Of a stretch of DNA of 64,000 nt, positions 56,341-64,000 are shown piece by piece. The DNA is taken from contig MU867063.1 of the NCBI GenBank assembly GCA_033725935.1, positions 553,694 through 617,693 on the forward strand, given 5' to 3'. Position 1 is the first letter of the stretch; the number at the start of each line of letters is the position of its first letter. A program made the translations under genes and the position numbers. The stretch comes from Cladorrhinum sp. PSN259. Its lineage: Eukaryota; Ascomycota; Sordariomycetes; Sordariales; Podosporaceae. The notes beneath the pieces were generated by a model. That model did not search any database, was not told the DNA's origin, and was given only the letters and a program-made list of their open reading frames with translations.

Positions 56341-57338
56341 CTAGTAATCATAGAATCCCTTGCCGCTCTTCTTGCCCAGCCAGCCGGCATCCACCATATT
56401 CTTCAGCAACACGCTCGGGCGGTACTTGGAGTCGCCGGTCTCGGTGTGCAGGACCTTCATGATGGCAAGGCAGGTATCGAGGCCGATAAAGTCGGCGAGC
56501 TGGAGGGGGCCCATGGGCACGTTGGTGCCGTTTTTCATGATGGCGTCGATCGAGTCACGGTCGCCCACTTTGGTCTCGAGGCAGATGATGGCCTCGTTGA
56601 TGTAGGGCATCAGGATGCGGTTGGCGAGGAAGCCGGGGGAGTCGGCTGAGATGGAGGGGATCTTGCCCATGCGCTTGCAGAACTCGACGGCCGTGTCAAG
56701 CGTCTCCTTGCTCGTCTGCAGACCCGCGATGATCTCGACGCCCTTTTGAACGGGGACAGGGTTCATGAAGTGGGTGGAGACGACGCGCGAGCTGTTGGAG
56801 ATGTCGGTCGGGTTGCCGCCGGTAGTGGCAGCCGCAATACTGGTGATGGAGATGGACGAGGTGTTGGTCGCGAGGATGGCATGTTTGGGGCAGATCTCGG
56901 CGAGCTTGGCGAAGATGTCGAACTTGAGGGCGGGGATCTCGGGGACGGCCTCGATGACGAAGTCGGCCGAGGAGAGCTCGTCGAGGGTGGTGGAAGGGGT
57001 CAGGAGGGCGCGCGCGGCGTCGGCTTGCTCCTGGGTGATGCGCTGCTTGGAGACATCTTTGGCGAGCAGCTTATCTGCGAAAGCGAGGCCCTTGTCCAGC
57101 GACTTTTGTGAAGAATCGACGAGCGTCACTGCAACTCCAGCTTTTGTGGCAGCGACCAGCGCAATACCGAGACCCTGAATTTGGAGGTTAGAGGAAGTTT
57201 TGCAGGGACGGTAATGTTACTTGCCATCTGCCCCGCGCCGACAACGCCCAAGCGCTTCACTGCAGCAGCTGGCCGAACAGCTGAAGAGCTGAAGCTTCGC
57301 ACATGGCTGGGAACACGCAACGCTTGCCTTGAAAACAT
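56341..57338 (-). CDS. Mitochondrial 3-hydroxyacyl-CoA (3-hydroxybutyryl-CoA) dehydrogenase
   Basis: Two exons on the minus strand, 57225-57338 and 56341-57174, give 315 aa, the usual length of short-chain HADH/Hbd proteins. It oxidises L-3-hydroxyacyl-CoA to 3-ketoacyl-CoA with NAD+, the third step of beta-oxidation. The N-terminus (MFSRQALRVPSHVRSFSSSA) is a good mitochondrial presequence. The NAD-binding motif GVVGAGQM joins GLGIALVAA across the intron, giving the family GxGxMGxGIA. Other signatures: FVIEAVPE, LATNTSSISITSIA, STHFMNPVPVQKGVEI (catalytic His) and DSPGFLANRILMPYINEA. The ending KSGKGFYDY is typical. The intron (57175-57224, 50 nt) has a GC donor, ATG|GCAAGT, because only that junction restores the motif. 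The gene is divergent from Tof1 across 445 bp. Confidence 0.93.
57175..57224 (-). other. GC-AG intron in the hydroxyacyl-CoA dehydrogenase gene
   Basis: On the minus strand the donor reads ATG|GCAAGTAAC and the acceptor TTCAG|GGTCTC. A GT donor four bases downstream would shift the frame and break the conserved NAD-binding motif. GC donors are a known minority class and normally show this strong flanking consensus. Confidence 0.85.
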
Positions 57339-57783
57339 GATGATCTGATTATTGATCTACGAAAAAGAAAAAGAGGTTCGATCTTGGAATTTTACAATTC
57401 CAACAACTGAAATGCGCCGGAACCAGTGACGTTCGTCCGGCTAGCCTCGGTAATAAACACCGATACCCCTGTTCCATTTGCAATTGAGGTGAGCTCTCAG
57501 CGCATGTGCCATTTGCCGAACCCATCAATTAAGTACAGTGTTGGGCACAGTTGTAAAGTTCATTAATACACTGTGTCGTCAATTGGTTTCCTGGACCGCG
57601 CCCAAGTCGCGTATGCTAAATTGATTGTTGGACGCGTTCCTCGCGGCCCGGCCAGCGCCAAGCTCAATTACTTTCTGAGACTTGACTCCCACGACGGGCA
57701 TTAAGATACCCAATTTGTTGCGATATTCAGAGTCAAGGCTTCTGATGGTCCGTCTGAGCCTTTCCACTTGATAGTCGCCCAAA
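57339..57783. promoter_or_regulatory. Divergent promoter region between dehydrogenase and Tof1 genes
   Basis: 445 bp between the two start codons; both genes must be driven from here. CT-rich and CAATTAA-like stretches are present but no specific factor site is claimed. A minus-strand frame at 57579-57842 is not supported. Confidence 0.5.
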
Positions 57784-60700
57784 ATGGAGGACTCCGAGAT
57801 CAACAACGACGTCGTCCATCCGGAGGTTCGGGCACACATCAACAGTCTGGTGTCGGCTGTAAGTGTCTTCTCTCTGTCGCACTGTTGCCGTTGTTTAACA
57901 AGTTGGGATACAGCTCGGTGGACTCGATGACGAAGGGTACAAACTCGGAGACGATGCCCTCGAGGTGCTACGCGACCTGAAGAAATGGATCCGATTTTAC
58001 GATGAGAAAACGAACCGAATGGACGTCGCTCGATGCATAGCCGACAGCAACATTGTCGCGACCGATCTCCTACAAATTCTAGCCACTTGGCCGCCGAGCG
58101 ATAACGACAGCAAGTACAAAGCGAGGATTGCGTTGGCGTGTTTCGAAATTATTGTCCCCCTCACCTGGCCGATAGAGAAAGACCGCGAGGCAATGACCGT
58201 TAACCACCACCGCCACATGCCTGTCCTTCAACTCGCTCAGCTAAACTACAAAAGAACAATAATCAACTTTGACGCTGCCCAGATACTCAGCACCGCTATC
58301 AGGGTCGCACTTCCGTCCCTAGCTATTCCTATTAGAGATCGGACGGCTCGCGATCAGGCAGTGATCAAGCTGATTCTGTTCTTCTTGCGCAACATCGCCA
58401 TGATCACACCGCCCCCTGGGGTCAAATACGACGGAGACGAATCGCAAATCTCCCGATCAGCGCTCATCGACGCTTTCTCTTTCCAGGATGTGTTGCTGAC
58501 TCTCCTGACTATCGCCTCCAACATGGGAGAGGACTTTAGGACCGAAGATGTGATAGTCATGGAAATCATCTTCCATCTCGTCAAGAGAGTCGATCCCAAG
58601 ACGCTTTTCGTTAGCGAAAAGCAGCTGAACAAAACCAAGGCCGACGAGCTCACCGCTGCCTTCAACAAGGAGGCTGCAATGCTGCGGTCATACAACAAGG
58701 GGAAACCCACTCGCCACAGTCGCTTTGGGACTATGATTTGGGTGAAGCGGGAAAATGGAAAGAACATCACAGTTTCGGGTCAGGACGCTCTCGCAGACGC
58801 GGCCACCAGAGAGAGAAAAATGGATAGCACTAAAACTTTCAAGCCGCCGAGGAGAGCCAGAAAGGAAGAGATGGAACCGAAAGACCTTGGGCCTCCCGTA
58901 TCGCTCGATGAAAGGGCACGCCAACAACTAACTTCTTTCGTCTCCGAGTTCTTGGACGCGGGCTTCAACCCCTTATTTGGACATGTGCGGGCCTCGATAG
59001 ACCGGGAGGCGCCTCACGTCCAGGATCACCACAAGAGCCAGTTCTTTTACCTGGTCGCGTGGTTTCTCGAGGCGGAAAGAATGCGGAGGAAGGCGAACAA
59101 GGACTCGAAGCAACCAGTGTCTGATGAGGAAATCGGAAGCTATAACCTTATAGCAGAGGTGCTGCAGCAAGAAATGTTTCTCGATCTGCAACGCGCGCTA
59201 GTTAGGGGCTACGGCGACAAGGATTGGCAGTTGTTGACCACCGTAATGCGATGCTACACCCAAATCTTTCTCACGGTGCAGGAGATGTCCGACTCGGGCA
59301 ACGAAGAAAACGAAGAGATTGCAGACAACATTCTGAGTCGGCTGTTCTACGAAGAAGACACGCACGACGTTATTGCCAATATTGTTCGAACGTTCAAGGA
59401 CCAAGGCTTTGAGTACCTTGATGCGTGTACCGAGCTTACCCATATTTTCCTTCGAGTTCTTGAGGCATACTCGAAGCAGAATGTCGACCTGCAGGTTCGT
59501 TCTCGAAAAAGGATACGGAAAAAGAAAAAGGCCGCCAAAGCAACGGGCGACGGGGACGGGGAGGAAGACGGCGACGGTGCCGATGACGAATCCGCCGACG
59601 ATGAGAGACAAGCCGAGCAGACCAGCCAGGAGAGGAAATTCGACTTCAAGCGGTTCACAACCAGGTTTGTGCCGCAGGGTGTCGTCGATACCTTTGTTGC
59701 TTTTACCAAGTTCTATCGTGACCTTGATGACGAACAGCTGAAGAGGGCACATCGGTATTTTTATCGCGTTGCATTCAAGCAGGACATGTCCGTCATGCTG
59801 TTCCGCTTGGACATCATCCACCTCTTCTACAACATGATCAAGGGCCCAGAACCTCTGGAAAGGACTTCGTCCGTGTACAAGGAGTGGGAAGAGCTGGTCA
59901 AGCAAATCATCAAGAGATGCATCCGAAAACTAGAAGAGCGCCCGGCCCTGTTTTCGGAGATTCTCTTCTCCAAGATAAACAGCACCGCTCACTACCTAGA
60001 GTACGGCTACGAGAAGCAAACCATCTCGTCGAACCCTAGGCCTGGGGCAGAACTCGAGTTCAAGAAGGCAGATCTCTCGCTCTCTAGTCAAATCGGCATT
60101 GTTGTCGGCGTATTAATCGACAGAGGCCATTTCGACCTGTTGGAGCTTGTGAAACGCGAACTCGAGAGGGCCGAATCAGAACGCCGAGCCTGGGAGAACG
60201 CGGACAAGGCTGCTGCGACGCTCGAAGCTACAACGCTTGAATCTGACAGGCCAGAATATCCAGCCGAAGAACAGCCACAGTTGGCTGCCACCAGCGAACC
60301 AAAAGCCGCCCCATACATCGGTAAGCCTTTTTTTTTGTTTTCTTTTATCCCTATCAAGTCCTTTGTTGTTTCTGTGCAACATTACTGACGCCCCCCCTTT
60401 TTTTTCTAGTCGTCCAACTAGAACGAGGCAATGAAAAAGTATCCCGAACCGCAATGTTCAAAAACCCTCACCTTCGTCTCTTGATGAAGCTCGTAGGGAT
60501 GGAGCGCCTCGCTCCGACCATTGAGGAAAGCATGGACTCTGTTTGGATCTTTCCCGGCAACGTCGGTGCGGATAAACTGAAGGAGTGCTTGGAGTATATC
60601 CACCAGGCCGAGTTTGCGCCTCCCACGTTTGACGACGACCAATCGGCCGAGGATCAGCTGCGGAGGAAATCTGCCGCGTCTGGACCACCAAGAAAGAGGG

Positions 60701-61509
60701 CGGCGTTTGATGATGATGATGATGTCAACGGCTTTCTTGACGGAGGATCAGAGGAGTTTTTATTCCCCGTGGGTGGTCCGACTGCACGCAAATCTACGGC
60801 CGAGGACAGCCCGCCCAAGAAGCGGAGACTCCAGAGGAGAGAAGGCAGCGATGAAGAAGAGGCTGTTGATGATGAAGTCTTGGACGAGAGGGCGAGTGCC
60901 AGGCGGGAGAAGAGGCTGGAAAAGGCCAGGAAGATCAAGAGCGCAATGTACGTTAGTCCCAGCGATGACGAGGACGACGAGTGGGATTTGAAGTTGATGG
61001 AGGCTGTCAATGGTGCCGGAGAGTCGTCGTGGGATAGGCTGCTTGGTGATGGCGGGTTGATTGGTGGTAGAGTTCAGTCGAGAGCACCACCACCACCGCC
61101 GCCGCGGTCGGTCGGGAAAGAGAATGGGGGGAAGAAGAAAAGGACGGGGATTGCGGCGTTATTAGATAGTGATGAGGAGGAGGAAGAAGAAGAAGAGGAA
61201 GAGGATGATGCTGAGAGCGAAGCGCCGCCGGTGTCTAAGAGGAGGAAACCGAGTCCCCAGGATGAAGATGAGGAGGATGAGGTGATGAAGTCAACTAGTG
61301 CGGACGGTCAGGAGGAGGAAGAAGAGGATACCCCCATGTCATCTTCGGGTCCAACTATTGAGGAGGACGGCGGTGGGAAAGCTGCTGCTGCTTCTAAGAT
61401 GGAGGTAGATGATGACGAGGATGAGGATGACATGCCCGTTGCTAAACAGCCGAGGCCAAGGGCAAGGGCGAAGGCTGGGTTCCTCATGGATAGTAGTGAT
61501 GAGGAGTAG
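57784..61509 (+). CDS. tof1: Replication-fork protection factor Tof1 / Swi1 / Timeless
   Basis: Three exons, 57784-57858, 57914-60320 and 60410-61509, give 1,193 aa. Tof1 works with Csm3 (Swi3/Tipin) and Mrc1 at replication forks, allowing pausing, checkpoint signalling and sister-chromatid cohesion; it was first found as a topoisomerase I partner. The Timeless N-terminal domain covers about residues 25-290 (LGGLDDEGYKLGDDALEVLR, DLKKWIRFYDEKTNRMDVAR, then the DLLQILATW region). The middle contains YFYRVAFKQDMSVMLFRLDI and, after intron 2, NPHLRLLMKLVGMERLAP, both characteristic. The C-terminal third is disordered and acidic, with a long Glu run, basic KKRR-type nuclear signals and SSDEE at the end. 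Exon 1 encodes only 25 residues (MEDSEINNDVVHPEVRAHIN) and joins cleanly to exon 2. Confidence 0.94.
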
Positions 61510-64000
61510 GGTGCTGTTAGTCAAGTTGTATTTATGGTTATGGGTCTCCTAGTCCTGTCTGTCTGCATGGCGTTTGTCTCGGTATTTACTGTCAGGATAA
61601 AGGAAGAGAGATGGGCATAGCATGGAGTTTTGAAGCAAGAAAAAAAAAATTCATTTTTTGTATTTGATTTTCGTGCAACTGTGTCTCGAGGCCTACCTAC
61701 CACATGCGCGCACGCATTATTGATTTTGAACCCATCCTCTCAAAACATCAAGTTTTATTGCTTTTCTGGTATCGCCGTTCTGTCTATAGAAAAACTCTCG
61801 GTAAATTGCGTGTTTTACATGGTAGCCATCTTTTCTCGTTCCTCATAAGAACACTCCAGAATATATAAAAATGTGTAAGAATCCCTTTCCCTGTTGGCAA
61901 CCCCCCCAACCCCTGCCCCAATGCTTCGGTCCCTGACGCTAATTAGTTGCGACGCTGGGTACCGTAGACATGTTGCAGCGGGATCTCCAGCGTCCCCCTC
62001 GCTACGAGCGGGAAGGGTGGATGGTCGCGCAGATGTCAAAAAAATTAAGCTCAAGAGCTGTGTGGGGAGAAGAAAGAGCGTGGATGCATGTCTTTCTCAA
62101 GGTTCAACAGGGCGAAACTGGTTTGAATTGAATCGAAGTGTGACGATGTTTTCTTTTTTTTTCTCTTTGTTTTTTTCTCTTTTTCGTGTATGGTGCTGTG
62201 TAGTGTGTGCGTTGAGAGGGGAGGCAGGTTTGCTAAGGTATTGAAGCCTTAAACACGTCGCTCTCTTTTCCTCTCATGCCGCAATTACACTGGACAATTA
62301 GTTAAAATGGCTTGTGTTCGGGTGATGGGCGCGTAGGTAGCTTTGAGTTCGAGTCTCATCACGCCTCCGGCTGCCATTCTTGTCCTCCGGTGCCGTCAGT
62401 CGCGTCAAAGGACGCGGTAGCGGCGTAACGTCAGTCTTCGCCCTGGTACTCATTCGTGCCGCTGTGTCCGTCGGGGTGTTTATCGGAAAGAACGAATTTC
62501 TTTGTCGGAGAGCGTTTAGGTGGCTGGATCCTATCACCAGAACGTTTGTTAGATGCCACTGCCCGCCCGTCTCCTCATCAATACGTGTAGATTTGAAAAT
62601 GGGGCATTTACCTGTCATTGTTCTTCTTGTTCTTCGCCTGTTTTCTCTTCTTTTTACTCCCCTTCTTACTCTTTCTTCCGAAAATCATTCCAATAAGCCC
62701 GCAAGCCATTTTTTGCTCGTGAGCTTTTTTTTATAGTTTTTTTTGGGGGCTGATTGCACTTGGAAATCGCGGGTATTTTCCTTCGTTCTTTCTTTTTTCT
62801 TTGAGCGAAGTTTCGAGAGTTAGAGATGGCTTGGGATTGGCCACTCAGTGCATCCCCGAAAACAAAGATTTCAAGAGAACAGACCACAAGTCCACAGAAC
62901 CAAGAAAGGAAATTGACTCTTTGCCGCTATCAGTCTGCCTGACAAGTTTGCCCTTCAGCTCGACTTCGAGCCCCCTGCTGACCGGATGCTTGTCCGTTTC
63001 CCCTGTCCTGAGATTGACCTGTTCCATCTCAATGAAGGTTCTTTTGATAGAGTTATCTCGATTGGCTGGGTCGATAACGAGCAGTAGAGCGGCCGCTTCC
63101 AGCATGCCCCCCTGTAAGAGCCTACTGGGCGAGGTTGCTTCCTTTCGATGGATTGGCGGGGGGTTGCAGCTGGCGGGGAAGTCAACAGAATAATGGTTCG
63201 TGCCACCCAGCCGAGGGTTATGTCCGCCATCTGCCATCCAAAGTTGGTGCAACCAAAATAACCCAGGTACGTACCGATGCCGTTCGCCGCGTTTGTTGTT
63301 GTCAGTTCGTGGTTTGGCGTCCTTTTCCTCTCCGTCGTCGCTTGCGTTCGGCCAACAACTTCAACACTGTAGAAGAACCAGGCTGCCACCTGTGATCAGC
63401 ACAAACTGAACGTTCATTGAAGGTGCTCTTCCAAACTGCCACCTATTTCTGACCATGGTTGTCCATCATGATGGTTAATGTGATCGGGCTCATCCCCACC
63501 AGTCTGCTCAACACACGTTCAAAGAAATTCCCCTTTAGCAACAGATATTTCTTTTGGGAACTCCCCAGTTAAGCGCTCCTTCGCTTGAAGGGATCTCAAC
63601 CCAAACCGGCAACAGCATTGCTGCAGATCCAAATGCACCACAATCGGAACCACCACAGCAGTCCTCAACCTTCTCGCAAGCCGCTTGGATCGAGGGTTAG
63701 ATTGCGACTAGCAATCTAGATGCTCCTTTCTCGTAGATAACCGCCATCCATCAAAACAACGCACCATCCAGAATCCGTCCAAAAATCGGCCAGCAGCCAC
63801 TCTTTCGTTTATATTGCTGGTATCCCACACGTACAAGCTCTCAACGAACTGGATCCCTTTGCAGCAAAAAGGTTATACCTCCTAACGACTGAATATACAA
63901 AGCGTTCATCTTGAAAGCCCCTATTCTCAGGCCACAACGACAAGGAAATGTTGTGGGAAATAAGGGCATGCTGAGCTTTGCCAAGACCACCGCCCAAAAC
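61510..64000. other. 2.5-kb terminal intergenic region with two weak coding-like stretches
   Basis: After the Tof1 3' UTR no confident gene is visible. A minus-strand frame, 62845-63252 (135 aa), and a plus-strand stretch, 63537-63698 without an ATG, have protein-like composition but no recognised family; they may be exons of genes continuing past the window or chance. A tRNA T-arm-like GTTCGAGTC occurs at 62347-62355 without the rest of a cloverleaf. Confidence 0.45.
62845..63252 (-). CDS. Hypothetical small ORF (135 aa), low support
   Basis: An intact frame from ATG 63252 to stop 62845. The second half (GGMLEAAALLLVIDPANRDN, then SIKRTFIEMEQVNLRTGETD) reads like real protein with codon third positions rich in C/G, whereas the N-terminal part does not. 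A CAG acceptor directly before the GGML segment (63112-63114) suggests it might be the exon of a spliced gene, but no upstream exon joins in frame with good support. Function unknown. Confidence 0.2.
   Translation of the reverse strand: MHQLWMADGGHNPRLGGTNHYSVDFPASCNPPPIHRKEATSPSRLLQGGMLEAAALLLVIDPANRDNSIKRTFIEMEQVNLRTGETDKHPVSRGLEVELKGKLVRQTDSGKESISFLGSVDLWSVLLKSLFSGMH

Noticed and set aside
62309..62363. tRNA-like sequence with A-box-like TGGCTTGTG and B-box GTTCGAGTC
   Set aside because: No acceptor stem, D arm or anticodon arm can be drawn; only a T-arm-like hairpin and a short GTGATG/CATCAC pairing exist.
63112..63389. Two-exon minus-strand gene joining the 63275-63389 frame to the 63111 acceptor
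   Set aside because: The GTACGT donor and CAG acceptor look good, but the phases do not match in the open frame and the alternative phase meets a stop upstream.
1..64000. Secondary-metabolite cluster, transposon, viral or CRISPR system
   Set aside because: No PKS, NRPS, terpene cyclase, P450, transposase, reverse transcriptase, integrase or regular spaced repeats were recognised in any frame.

Overview
This window looks like nuclear DNA of a filamentous ascomycete, most likely a Sordariomycete (Sordariales-like). Twelve of the thirteen confident genes encode recognisable proteins with clearly fungal or eukaryotic architecture; one is an uncharacterised membrane protein. Introns are mostly short (about 50-280 nt) with GTATGT/GTAAGT-like donors and CAG/TAG acceptors. 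Intergenic DNA contains pyrimidine-rich leaders, simple repeats and CCTAGG palindromes. Species cannot be fixed from the sequence alone. All gene models below are splice-corrected by hand: each exon junction was chosen so that frame and family-conserved residues are restored. No bacterial operons, CRISPR arrays, phage genes, rRNAs or convincing tRNAs were seen.

Layout. 0-7 kb: AMPK gamma subunit (Snf4-like) followed by a 1,502-aa RhoGAP protein, same strand. 7.6-10.5 kb: two mitochondrial large-subunit ribosomal proteins (mL38 and uL4m) transcribed divergently from a ~400-bp shared promoter. 13.1-14.2 kb: Mediator subunit Med19/Rox3. 16.8-22 kb: an alpha/beta hydrolase with a Lys/Glu coiled coil (minus) and a Ser/Thr-rich single-pass membrane protein (plus), head to head; the 14.2-16.8 kb gap holds an extreme homopolymer block and a 42-bp tandem repeat. 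25.9-28.9 kb: Zn2Cys6 transcription factor with a long uORF-containing leader. 30-32.8 kb: mitochondrial m-AAA protease (Afg3/Yta10 type). 34.1-36.4 kb: SLC4/Bor1 anion transporter. 43.7-46 kb: a homeobox transcription factor resembling Htf1/Pah1/Kal-1, placed between two gene deserts of ~7.3 and ~10.4 kb. 56.3-57.3 kb: mitochondrial 3-hydroxyacyl-CoA dehydrogenase with a GC-AG intron, divergent from 57.8-61.5 kb Tof1/Timeless/Swi1. 61.5-64 kb: no confident gene, two weak coding-like stretches.

Functional themes. Mitochondrial biogenesis and metabolism is well represented (mL38, uL4m, m-AAA protease, hydroxyacyl-CoA dehydrogenase); in yeast the m-AAA protease matures the bL32m subunit of the same mitoribosome. 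The other genes are regulators (AMPK gamma, RhoGAP, Med19, Zn2Cys6 factor, homeobox factor), replication-fork protection (Tof1) and membrane proteins. This is ordinary fungal gene scatter, not a cluster: no polyketide, NRPS, terpene or transposase genes are visible. The most unusual structures are non-coding: the G/T/A/C homopolymer block at 15.34-15.50 kb, the 42-bp repeat at 16.58-16.75 kb, and the very large empty flanks of the homeobox gene.
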